A program made the translations under genes and the position numbers. DNA of 64,000 bases from an uncultured Bacteroides sp. GTDB taxonomy: Bacteria > Bacteroidota > Bacteroidia > Bacteroidales > Bacteroidaceae. Shown one piece after another: positions 28,201-35,369 of the stretch. Numbering within the stretch: position 1 is the first letter of the stretch; every line of letters begins with the position of its first letter. The notes under the pieces are model-generated. The model had not been told where the DNA came from. It saw nothing but the letters and a program-made list of their open reading frames with translations, and did no database searches. The stretch is taken from contig NZ_OY762899.1 of the NCBI RefSeq assembly GCF_963666545.1, forward strand, positions 3,910,365 to 3,974,364, read 5' to 3'.

Positions 28201-28511
28201 CTGTACGTTAATCGCTTGGGCTCTCCACCTTCAGCGGGTATCACAAACACCTCCGTGTTTCCATCATACTGGCCGGTGAAAGCTATTTGCTTTCCATCGG
28301 GAGAGAAATGCGGAAACATCTCATACCCAATATTCGATGTTAATTTACGTGCGGTTCCCCCTTGCTTGTTCACAGAATAAAGATCGCCCGCATAAGAGAA
28401 AACGATCTTATCGCCATGAATATTGGGAAACCTTAGTAGTCTGGCTTCTTTTGCGTTGGCGGTAAATATCGCCGAAAGAACCAATGCGCCTAAAAAGAAT
28501 TTCTTAATCAT
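25251..28511 (-). CDS. Tricorn-like S41 peptidase with beta-propeller and PDZ domains
   Basis: The 1,086-residue protein starts best at MIKKFFLGALVLSAIFTANA, a signal peptide; the longer frame puts extra polar residues before it. Repeated blades such as FSPDGKQIAFTGQYDGNTEVFV and WSPDGKQLSYISDKDGEFRI form an N-terminal propeller (about 20-560). A Lys/Glu-rich linker follows (about 575-600). Then come the C1 region, a PDZ domain (about 785-860) and the S41 core with DDRGNGGGNVSPM and the nucleophile serine in NEYSASDGDLFPY. It should degrade peptides in the periplasm. It is divergent from the dihydrouridine synthase gene. Confidence 0.92.
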   Translation of the reverse strand: MIKKFFLGALVLSAIFTANAKEARLLRFPNIHGDKIVFSYAGDLYSVNKQGGTARKLTSNIGYEMFPHFSPDGKQIAFTGQYDGNTEVFVIPAEGGEPKRLTYSATLGRDDLGDRMGPNNIVMDWTRDGKNVLFRSRQNTFNDFTGQLLTVPIEGGTLTEIPLKNGGFSTYSPDGKQLAYNYVFREFRTWKRYQGGMADDIRIFDFKTKESKKITDNVRQDIFPMWSKNGNEIYFTSDRDDVMNLYVYQLSTQQTKQLTFYKDFDIKFPSIGDDQIVYEYGGYIYLFDTKNKTAQKVTVEINNDQEYSRPEWKDVSSQISSYSVAPNGERVLLTARGDVFSLPGKEGITYNLTNSSGANDQNALWSPDGKQLSYISDKDGEFRIYVRNAVTGEEKIVTKDVKTYIIDYSWSPNSQKILWCDKKNTLNITDIATGKTTLVEQSKIDLIDEFNWSPDSRYVTYALPENAMNNIIIYDTTTGAKHKVTDDWYNSGKPNFSSDGNYLVFQSARTFNPTYGQTEWNHVYTNMSKVYVLPIKSNAKVPFALTNDVVGQAAESKEEAPKEEDKDKKKEKKKDKKAVENKNDTISYSFQNAIELPIQASYYRDLHMVGQKVYYSRGNSTSMYDLEKKAETDLGAYIVFGYGYKKALAIKDQKMQVVDIPTAAVSISEPISLADVKKLVDYHQEWMQIYDESWRQMRDFFYAPNMHGVDWNEVHEKYKALIPYVNHRTDLTYLIGEMIGELSIGHAYSQNGEHPTPTRIPMGMLGSNFTKDASGFFQITSITEGANWDRSTRSPLTMPGINVKKGDYIIAINGQSLKEIKDPQELLIGLADKTTELTVNTVPSKDGARTVLVTPLADVSKLNYYNWVQENTRKVNEATNGEVGYIHIPDMGVDGLNEFVKHYYPQLMKKALIIDDRGNGGGNVSPMIIERLMRTPTYFTMHTGQKEGSVNPIGTFMGPKVLLINEYSASDGDLFPYRFKYNKLGTVIGKRTWGGVVGYSGTIPVVDGGSIVTPSYAPYAADGSGFIIEGHGVEPTIELENDPYKEYMGEDQQLNKAIEVSLDKLKTERQEIPAIPAFPDKSKKNK

Positions 28512-28629
28512 AAACACTATTTTTTTATATAATTCAACCATAAATCAAAAAGTACAACGAAATTACACAAAAATCATGTATTTGTATTCGATGAATGAAA
28601 TAAAAGATGAAAAATTCATTATGGACTGC

Positions 28630-28637
28630 TATCTTTG
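28630..28637 (+). promoter_or_regulatory. -7 promoter element of the dihydrouridine synthase gene
   Basis: TATCTTTG lies inside the longest open frame, 14 nt before the ATG at 28652. That makes 28652 the likely start and implies a leader of about 10 nt. Confidence 0.55.
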
Positions 28638-28651
28638 CAAATAAAAAAGAT

Positions 28652-29596
28652 ATGCAAGACGAAAAGAAGCTCCCCATTCATTTTGCTCCTCTACAGGGCT
28701 TTACCGACGCACCTTACCGCAATGCTCACGAAACTGTTTTTGGAGGTATAGAAGCTTATTATACTCCTTTCGTGCGTGTGGAAAAAGGTGGCTTTCGCAC
28801 GAGAGAGTTGCGGGATATTGAACAAGAAAACAATACCGTTCGCCATATAATACCGCAATTAATCGCTTCTACCCCTGATGAGATGCGCAAACTGATCACT
28901 CTATTCCAACAGAAGGGACATTCGGAGGCAAACTTAAATATGGGTTGCCCTTTTCCTATGTTGGCTCGCCGACATAAAGGTTCGGGCATTCTTCCCTATC
29001 CTGAGGAAGTTGAAAAACTGTTGCAATGCATGGAAGAGTTTCCCGATATGCAGTTTTCCGTAAAAATGCGCTTGGGATGGGCGAATCCCGAAGAATGCCT
29101 CGCCCTTCTTCCCTTATTGAATAACGTTCCATTGAAGCAAGTCACTCTTCATGCCCGTATCGGTGAGCAACAATATAAAGGAGAGACTGACTGGAATTCA
29201 TTTGAGGCTTTTTACAATGAATGCAAGCATCCGCTAATTTATAATGGTAGCATCAATACCCTTGAAGACATAAACGAAGTAACAAACCGCTTCCCCAATC
29301 TTTCGGGGATAATGATTGGTAGAGGATTGCTCACCAACCCCGCACTTGCATTGGAATATCAGCGAGGCATTCAGTTGTCCCGGAAGGAGATGCTTGGTAA
29401 AGTGAAAGCTCTTCATAATCTGCTGTTCGATTATTATGAGGCTCATCTGCAAGGAAATGACCAATTACTCAATAAGGTAAAGACCATCTGGGAATATCTT
29501 TTGCCTGACATGGATAAGAAGTTCAAAAAGAAAATACATAAATGCACAAAAATAGAAGTCTACCGGGCCGCCGTTGCAGAAGCATTATTGGATTAA
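28652..29596 (+). CDS. tRNA-dihydrouridine synthase
   Basis: From MQDEKKLPIHFAPLQGFTDAPYR the enzyme has 314 residues. It has the FMN-binding TIM-barrel pattern: APLQGFTDAPYRN at the first strand, NLNMGCPFPMLARRHKGSG with the catalytic cysteine, VKMRLGW, VTLHARIGEQQYKG, LIYNGSI and IMIGRGLLTNP. It reduces uridines in the D-loop of tRNA. An in-frame ATG 45 nt upstream is unlikely because the promoter box lies between the two. It is transcribed divergently from the tricorn-like gene. Confidence 0.92.
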   Translation: MQDEKKLPIHFAPLQGFTDAPYRNAHETVFGGIEAYYTPFVRVEKGGFRTRELRDIEQENNTVRHIIPQLIASTPDEMRKLITLFQQKGHSEANLNMGCPFPMLARRHKGSGILPYPEEVEKLLQCMEEFPDMQFSVKMRLGWANPEECLALLPLLNNVPLKQVTLHARIGEQQYKGETDWNSFEAFYNECKHPLIYNGSINTLEDINEVTNRFPNLSGIMIGRGLLTNPALALEYQRGIQLSRKEMLGKVKALHNLLFDYYEAHLQGNDQLLNKVKTIWEYLLPDMDKKFKKKIHKCTKIEVYRAAVAEALLD

Positions 29597-29723
29597 GGGA
29601 CCTATTTTTGCCATGTAACTTAGTAGAAGGATGTATTTCCCGACATCTGTGTAGAGAGACAAACGAAATATTAGCTGTAAATTTGCAGTAGCATTAAGCA
29701 AAGATGTAAAGATAACCGACCTG

Positions 29724-29830
29724 CCTCTACAGGCCTTCTGAGAGGGGTTTGTTGAACGTCCGCGATCAGCGTGTTGAATGCCCGCTTTCAACACGCTGAT
29801 CGCGGACGTTCAACATGCTGAAGTTATGTA
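29724..29830 (+). repeat. Palindromic dispersed repeat, copy 1
   Basis: A 25-nt block beginning CCTCTACAGGCCTTCTGAGA (29724-29748) is followed by a perfect 28-bp hairpin with arms 29751-29778 and 29787-29814 (GTTGAACGTCCGCGATCAGC...) and an 8-nt loop, then CATGCTGAAGTTATG. The first block and the hairpin sequence recur at 54691-54800 in the same orientation. Confidence 0.85.
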
Positions 29831-30094
29831 ATAGCTTTAAAAATGCTTGTTTGTAAATAATGAGGATTGATAAAATCATGGCAGGACCAGCAAAAAGAGG
29901 ATTTTCATTGCTTCACTACGGTGTCATAATCAGAGACAAGCGCTAGCTCGGATATCGTCCTGTCTATAGGACTTTCCACTTCCTGATGAGCGATAATTCG
30001 GTTTTGCGGAGACGTCCGGATGCATTTGAACCAAGATGAGTGAACAAATAATCTCACAGAACCATTCTACTTAGATAGAAAATAGCTTAATTTG

Positions 30095-30102
30095 TATATT
30101 TG
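30095..30102 (+). promoter_or_regulatory. -7 promoter element of the LruC-domain gene
   Basis: TATATTTG, 26 nt before the start codon. Confidence 0.6.
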
Positions 30103-30128
30103 GTATTTTACAAAAAAACAATGCAGCA

Positions 30129-32477
30129 ATGAAAAAAAATCATACTAGATCCACGCTTATTCTCTTATTCTTTATCGCCATAGCTGTGGTTGGCTGCATC
30201 GAGCAGGAGAATCTGTATGATCCTAATTTTCAGACAGAAAATCCACTCGACTTATCAGCCCCAGATGACTTCGATTGGTCAACGGTGTCGACTGTGCAGA
30301 TTAGTGTGGAGGCTAATGATGAATTTGATGGTGCATATTACTATTCAATAGCAATATACGACAATAATCCTATTGCTGCGACTGATTCTATTGCTGCTCT
30401 GGCAAAAGGAGTGGCGAAGGAGGGACAGAATTTTACTGCTACATTAACTTTGTCCAAAGAAACAGCATATCTTTATATTGAGCAAACTGACCCAAGAGGA
30501 CGGAGTGTGGTAAAGTCTTACCCTGTTTCAGAGAATATGACATGTGATTTTAGTACGACTTCTACCGCTACAAAGGCTGCGAGTAGTACGCGTGCCGTTG
30601 CAACAAGGGCTACTGTAAATGTGCCTGACTATACTGTTATTCCATCCAATGCTGTGGAAATCTCTACCTTGCCTTCATGGGCTTCTTTGGAAAGCAACGG
30701 CAATTATAAGATGACGAAGACCTATAATACTAATTTTAATTACTATGGTGGCACGGGTGTGAAACTTTATATATCGGGTACTTGGAATATGCCTTCGGAC
30801 TTCACCGTTCAGTCGGGACTCGAAATTATAGTAATGAATGGTGCAAAGATAGTGAGTACGCATAACCTGATCTTCAATGGTTCTTCTTTTCTTACGATCA
30901 TGCCAGGGGGATCTGTTAGTATTAAAAATCTCACTTTTTACAGTTCAGAAAATGAATGTAAGAATTGGGGCGATTTAGCGGTAAATCAAACTATCACGGC
31001 TAGCTCAGGAGGCTTATTCTATTCAAAGGGTACGGTTACAGCCAAAGATGCTACTTTCAATAGTGCATCGCCTATTCAAAACGAAGGAAAGATGACACTG
31101 GACGGCAAATTAACTATGCCTAGTGGTGCAACGCTTATGAATTCGGGAGAGATGACGGCGGCAGATCTGGAAACAAATGGTCTGACATTGACGAACGAAG
31201 GCACAATGATTTTTAATAAGATAACTGGCTTTGGCAATAGCCATTTAAACAATAACTGTTATATAGAGAGCGGTTCTACTGCTGCGATAAGCGGATGTGT
31301 GGTCAACTTCAATAAGGGGTACATGAAAGCAGTGAACCTTACTATAACAGGTTCTACTGTTAATCTATTCAACGGATCGATGATAGAAGCTACAAAAGCG
31401 TTGGATCATACGTCGTGGAGTGATGTATACGATGGTGGAACAGGGGCCCGATCTCTACTTAAAGCTCCAAAGATGGATGGATCTGGATTTTACTATAACG
31501 GAAATCTGACGATAGAAGTCAATACACACCCTGTTAACTCTTTGTACTGGCAAACATATCATCTGAACAGCCCAGCTCAAATGGTTAAATATGGAAAATC
31601 GAATGTTGTAATAGAGGTTTGTACAGGTACTGCCAATGGAGGAAATCCCGGAACGGATCCGAGCAATCCTACATTTCCTGTGGAAAGCGTGAATAATACA
31701 AAATACACCTATCTGTTTGAGGATCAATGGCCTATTTATGGCGATTATGATATGAATGACATCGTGTTGCGGATTAACAAGACTACGATGTATCTTAATT
31801 CGAATAACAAAGTTGAGAAGTTCAAGATAGACGCCGAACTATTGGCTGTGGGTGCTTCGAAGACGATTGCAGCTGCTATCCAACTAGATGATGTGGCTGC
31901 GTCCGCAGTGTCGTCTGTAGAATACAGTAATAAGCCTACTTCTTTGTTTAGCTTTACCGGTCAAGGCTTGGAGGACGGGCAATCGAAAGCTGTGATACCG
32001 CTATTTGCCAGTGCACATCGGTTTATGGGTAGTATTACTAATAACTTTATCAATACGGTGATAGGTAGTAATTCTAATGTAGCGACTACTCCTGCCATTA
32101 CGATTACAGCGTTATTTAATAATGCAACTCTGTCTCCCGAAAACTTTAGCATCAGTAAGTTGAACCCCTTCATCATCACTGATGGTCTTAGTAGCAATAG
32201 AAAGGAAGTACATGTGGCTACTTATCATCCTACGGATAGAGCGAATCCAATTTACTTCGGCAATCATAATGATGCTACTTCGGTGTCGGGCAATAAATAT
32301 TATGTAAGTAAGAATGGTCTTGCATGGGGGATACTTGTACCGACAACCATAAGTTACCCCAAAGAATATGCCGATATCAAGAGTGTTTTTCCGCAGTTTG
32401 CAAACTGGGTACTTTCCGGTGGTGCTCAAAATACCAATTGGTATACTATTTATGACACAAGTGGAATCTATAAATGA
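30129..32477 (+). CDS. Large lipoprotein with C-terminal LruC domain
   Basis: The 782-residue protein has a lipoprotein signal (AIAVVGCIEQENLYDPN, Cys about 23). Its middle part (about 150-500) is rich in short beta-strands, Ser, Thr and Asn (for example NGAKIVSTHNLIFNGSSFLT), like a beta-helix or repeat stalk. The C-terminal third has the LruC hallmark YTYLFEDQWPIYGDYDMNDIVL (about 525-547), an Asp-rich calcium-binding-like site. LruC-domain proteins are surface or secreted proteins of uncertain role. It is probably surface-exposed. No partner gene is evident; the next gene is 27 nt downstream. Confidence 0.85.
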   Translation: MKKNHTRSTLILLFFIAIAVVGCIEQENLYDPNFQTENPLDLSAPDDFDWSTVSTVQISVEANDEFDGAYYYSIAIYDNNPIAATDSIAALAKGVAKEGQNFTATLTLSKETAYLYIEQTDPRGRSVVKSYPVSENMTCDFSTTSTATKAASSTRAVATRATVNVPDYTVIPSNAVEISTLPSWASLESNGNYKMTKTYNTNFNYYGGTGVKLYISGTWNMPSDFTVQSGLEIIVMNGAKIVSTHNLIFNGSSFLTIMPGGSVSIKNLTFYSSENECKNWGDLAVNQTITASSGGLFYSKGTVTAKDATFNSASPIQNEGKMTLDGKLTMPSGATLMNSGEMTAADLETNGLTLTNEGTMIFNKITGFGNSHLNNNCYIESGSTAAISGCVVNFNKGYMKAVNLTITGSTVNLFNGSMIEATKALDHTSWSDVYDGGTGARSLLKAPKMDGSGFYYNGNLTIEVNTHPVNSLYWQTYHLNSPAQMVKYGKSNVVIEVCTGTANGGNPGTDPSNPTFPVESVNNTKYTYLFEDQWPIYGDYDMNDIVLRINKTTMYLNSNNKVEKFKIDAELLAVGASKTIAAAIQLDDVAASAVSSVEYSNKPTSLFSFTGQGLEDGQSKAVIPLFASAHRFMGSITNNFINTVIGSNSNVATTPAITITALFNNATLSPENFSISKLNPFIITDGLSSNRKEVHVATYHPTDRANPIYFGNHNDATSVSGNKYYVSKNGLAWGILVPTTISYPKEYADIKSVFPQFANWVLSGGAQNTNWYTIYDTSGIYK

Positions 32478-32504
32478 CTAAAGTTAGAGATAAAAATAAA
32501 GATT

Positions 32505-32969
32505 ATGAATGAAAAGAAGGAACAAGGCGTTGCGGTCTTTCACAACGGATATAACTGTGCTCAATCAGTTTTATCCGTTTTTTCTGAAGAATTGGGTATG
32601 AGCAAAGACCTTAGTTTAAAATTAGCCAATCCATTCGGTTCGGGTATTGCATATATGCAAGAAACTTGCGGAGCTGTTAGCGGAGCATTAATGGCTATAG
32701 GTTTGAAGTACGGTAGAGGCGAAAGTGGAACAATAGAAGATAAAGAGCGTGCGTATGATATGTCGCGCTACTTCATTGCAGAGTTTAAAAAGACTACTTG
32801 CGGTAGCATTTGCTGTCGTGAATTAATGGATGGATTAGATATGAGTACATCCGAAGGCATGGCGAAAATAAGGGAATTAAATCTTTTTAGATTGCGTTGT
32901 GATAAACATGTGCAAGATTCCATAGAAATAACAGAGAAAATTCTATCTTATGAGTTGCGTCAGAAGTAA
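32505..32969 (+). CDS. C_GCAxxG_C_C family redox-type protein
   Basis: This 154-residue cytoplasmic protein carries the cysteine set of the C_GCAxxG_C_C family: HNGYNCAQSVL (about residue 20), ETCGAVSGALMAIGLKYGRG (about 54-73), KTTCGSICCREL (about 100-110) and LRCDKHV. Conserved cysteines suggest a redox or metal-binding protein; no reaction is established. It starts 27 nt after the LruC gene and may be co-transcribed with the cupin gene after it. A decayed copy of its first part lies at 35143-35250. Confidence 0.85.
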   Translation: MNEKKEQGVAVFHNGYNCAQSVLSVFSEELGMSKDLSLKLANPFGSGIAYMQETCGAVSGALMAIGLKYGRGESGTIEDKERAYDMSRYFIAEFKKTTCGSICCRELMDGLDMSTSEGMAKIRELNLFRLRCDKHVQDSIEITEKILSYELRQK

Positions 32970-33019
32970 GATGCGGCTCATTTGTATAACTATAGTAAGG
33001 AATAAAAACAAAGAGAATT

Positions 33020-33472
33020 ATGAAACAGATTGAAAACATTTCGGAAAATGAAAATTATACAGCAATCAATGTAGGTCGCTTAGACCAATTGATGGATTAT
33101 ACCATTATTCATCCTAAAAACGGGAAGTTAATAGAAGGAAAAGTGTTTTTGAAAGATCCTACGAATGCTACAGGAACTGAGATTTCCTTTCAAATGCTTC
33201 CTCCACGAACTGAACTGTCATACTTTCACATTCATAATAAGAATGAAGAAACTTATATTATCCTCAAAGGATTGGGTGACTTTCAGGTAGATGATGACTG
33301 CTTTTCTGTGGCAGAAGGTAGTGTAATCAGAGTGGCTCCAAAAGGAAAAAGGGGGCTTCGTAATTCATCTGATGAACCAATGATTTATATGGTGATTCAA
33401 TCTAAAGAGGATTCATTGGAGGAATATTCTACTGCGGATGGAGAAAGAGTTGATTGTATGCCTAAGTGGTAA
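33020..33472 (+). CDS. Cupin-domain protein
   Basis: A 150-residue single-domain cupin. Motif 1 is SYFHIHNKNEETYIILKG, with metal ligands H-X-H and the following Glu, and motif 2 follows VAEGSVIRVAPKGKRGLRN (the usual His is replaced here, so metal binding may be partial). No signal peptide. It is 50 nt downstream of the C_GCAxxG_C_C gene. The substrate is unknown; small cupins may be isomerases, dioxygenases or ligand sensors. Confidence 0.85.
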   Translation: MKQIENISENENYTAINVGRLDQLMDYTIIHPKNGKLIEGKVFLKDPTNATGTEISFQMLPPRTELSYFHIHNKNEETYIILKGLGDFQVDDDCFSVAEGSVIRVAPKGKRGLRNSSDEPMIYMVIQSKEDSLEEYSTADGERVDCMPKW

Positions 33473-33771
33473 AATGCGCTTGTTTTAGTGCTTTATCCAA
33501 AATATATGTGTAAATCATAAATGGCACAATTAGTGTTATATGTGTACGGTTATCGATATGGGTGATTTGTTTAGTTAAATAATTTAATTCTTATATTTAT
33601 TGTAATAAAAATGTTTTATAACATAGCATAATGTTATATCGTTTATTCTATTTTTATATTTCTTTGCATTGTAAGTGTTTTAACTATTTTATTACTGATA
33701 ATAAATAATTTATAGAGAAAGGAGGAACTAATTTAATTGAATTAAATGTTAAACTTATAAATGTATAACTT
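33473..33771. other. AT-rich intergenic region before the toxin-like gene
   Basis: This stretch is visibly AT-richer than its surroundings and contains no standard promoter match. Near its end are a strong AAAGGAGG (33718-33725) and two five-codon frames, ATG-TTA-AAC-TTA-TAA (33746-33760) and ATG-TAT-AAC-TTA-TGA (33761-33775). The second overlaps the start of the toxin-like gene. Confidence 0.5.
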
Positions 33772-34956
33772 ATGAAAAATAGTAGATTTTTATCTTTGAA
33801 TAAGGTTTTGAATATTACTACAAGAAGTTTGAATTCCAGCGATACTTTGCATAATGATTATGTTTCTAATTATATCAAAGTTTGTGAATATGTTGCTGCC
33901 GTAAATAAGAGCTCACTGCCTGCTTTATTGGTACCGGTTCCGCATTGGGATGAATATACCAAATGTCTGGTTGATGCTAAAACGGCTGCATTGAAATGGA
34001 CTAATGAAGTGGCTGCTAACTTAAAGGCTCTGCCAGATGATATTATAGCAGAAAATGGGAGAGTAATATCTTTATTTAATGATGCTATAGATAAATGTGA
34101 TAAATTAATAAAAGATCCAACCGATAAATATTATCAGGATAAGCTAGCTAAGGATTTAGAACATAGTGCGGATGAAATTAAGGGCTTATGTGATGAAATG
34201 AAGTCTGTGATTGATATCTTGCATTCGTTTAATGATACTCTTCCGGCTCAAGCTAAGAATCTTCAACGAATAGCAGACTTGGCTATGGAAGACGAAAAGG
34301 TGGATAAAGCCAAAATAGAAGAATTAAAAAAGCTGATAAGTGATGCTAATAATGAGGTAGCCTCCTTGTCATTAGCGATAGTTGGGCTCTCTATCGCCAT
34401 AGGGGCTGCTGTTGCTATATCTATTGTAGCTGTGGCTTGCGCCGGACCCTGGGGTATGGTTACTTGGATATTTACCGGAGCTGCTATCGCTGCTGCGACC
34501 ACTTTTATTGTTCTCGATGGGATGAAAATAACAGAATTGAAGCAGCTTATTGAAGCAAATCAAAAGAGTATGGATAACTATACGGCTGATGTTGCTGCAC
34601 TTCAATTAACAGCTCAGATATTCTCTGATCTGGCTAATCAGTCTAAACTGATAGAGGATAACATGAAGTATATACTTAGTGCCTGGACGGCATTGGGCGT
34701 TGATCTTAAAGCGATAGGAGCAGAAATAAATGAGGCTCAGGGTAATTTTGATAAATCGGCTTGGGAATCGGTGAAAGCTGACTTTGTTTCGGCTTCATCT
34801 CTATGGAATGCTTTCATAGAAAAGGTAAAAGTCCTTTCTTTGGATAATATTGATGGAAATACATGCCAACTGAAATTGGGCATGAGTCAGGATCAGGTAA
34901 AAGCGGCTATGGATAAAGGTACTGAAATGGATATTATTAAATATCTGACGGCATAG
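33772..34956 (+). CDS. Candidate alpha-helical pore-forming toxin (ClyA/Hbl/Xax-like)
   Basis: The 394-residue product is almost wholly alpha-helical with long heptad-like stretches (about 60-195 and 250-350), flanking one hydrophobic helical pair at 198-248 (LSLAIVGLSIAIGAAVAISI through WGMVTWIFTGAAIAAATTFIVLD). A long helical bundle with a central hidden membrane hairpin is the layout of the ClyA superfamily, including Bacillus Hbl/Nhe and Xax/Yax toxins. No signal peptide is visible, as in ClyA and XaxA. Only one component is here and no immunity gene is recognisable. It has its own terminator. Family membership is inferred from architecture, not from an alignment. Confidence 0.65.
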   Translation: MKNSRFLSLNKVLNITTRSLNSSDTLHNDYVSNYIKVCEYVAAVNKSSLPALLVPVPHWDEYTKCLVDAKTAALKWTNEVAANLKALPDDIIAENGRVISLFNDAIDKCDKLIKDPTDKYYQDKLAKDLEHSADEIKGLCDEMKSVIDILHSFNDTLPAQAKNLQRIADLAMEDEKVDKAKIEELKKLISDANNEVASLSLAIVGLSIAIGAAVAISIVAVACAGPWGMVTWIFTGAAIAAATTFIVLDGMKITELKQLIEANQKSMDNYTADVAALQLTAQIFSDLANQSKLIEDNMKYILSAWTALGVDLKAIGAEINEAQGNFDKSAWESVKADFVSASSLWNAFIEKVKVLSLDNIDGNTCQLKLGMSQDQVKAAMDKGTEMDIIKYLTA

Positions 34957-34977
34957 TAATTCTTTATTGCATAAATT

Positions 34978-35016
34978 ATGAGGCAGCTTAGATGAGTTGC
35001 CTCATTTGATATTTAT
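34978..35016 (+). terminator. Terminator of the toxin-like gene
   Basis: ATGAGGCA, 12-nt loop, TGCCTCAT, followed by TTGATATTTATAT; 22 nt after the stop codon. Confidence 0.7.
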
Positions 35017-35142
35017 ATAAATTTCAGTTCCGCATATTCGATAGCTTTATGATTTCTTCAGTCTTCTTGGCTTCTTAAGAAGCTTTTTTAAACTTCTGAA
35101 TATTCTCTTCTAAACGAATAGATATACTACATTATAACGAAA

Positions 35143-35250
35143 ATGGAATCTATGAATGAGAAGGCGGAACAAAGCGTTGTGGGCTTCACATCGAATATAA
35201 CGACGTTCAATCAATTTCATTCATTTTTTTTATTAAAAAATGGAGCGTAG
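35143..35250 (+). pseudogene. Decayed fragment of a C_GCAxxG_C_C gene
   Basis: A 35-codon frame reads MESMNEKAEQSVVGF... and matches, base by base with scattered changes, the start of the intact gene at 32505 (MNEKKEQGVAVFHNGYNCAQ). The DNA resemblance extends into a few bases before the start (GAATCTAT) and ends after about 85 nt. The first cysteine is lost and a stop follows. It is a remnant of a duplication. Confidence 0.75.
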
Positions 35251-35318
35251 TCAAATATCTGTATTTTGTTTTTGAACTTTTTTTAGTAAATTTAAAAATA
35301 AGCAATATTACTATTCTT

Positions 35319-35326
35319 TATTTTTG
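35319..35326 (+). promoter_or_regulatory. -7 promoter element of the NEW3/ABC operon
   Basis: TATTTTTG, 43 nt before the start codon. Confidence 0.55.
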
Positions 35327-35356
35327 CCTCTCGTATTGATAATCATCTAAAATAAC

Positions 35357-35362
35357 AGGAGG
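35357..35362 (+). promoter_or_regulatory. Strong Shine-Dalgarno of the NEW3 gene
   Basis: AGGAGG, 7 nt before the ATG at 35370. Canonical sites like this are uncommon in Bacteroidetes. The next two genes of the operon also have GGAGGT before their starts. Confidence 0.7.
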
Positions 35363-35369
35363 TTTTTTT

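Larger units (their letters stand above)
29597..30128. other. 532-nt intergenic region with palindromic repeat
   Basis: The only structures I see are the repeat at 29724-29830 and the promoter box at 30095. The part between 29830 and 30090 holds no convincing gene, RNA or repeat. Confidence 0.6.
34957..35369. other. 413-nt intergenic region with terminator and gene remnant
   Basis: It holds the terminator of the toxin-like gene, a decayed fragment of a C_GCAxxG_C_C gene, and the promoter and Shine-Dalgarno of the NEW3 gene. Nothing else was seen. Confidence 0.6.
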
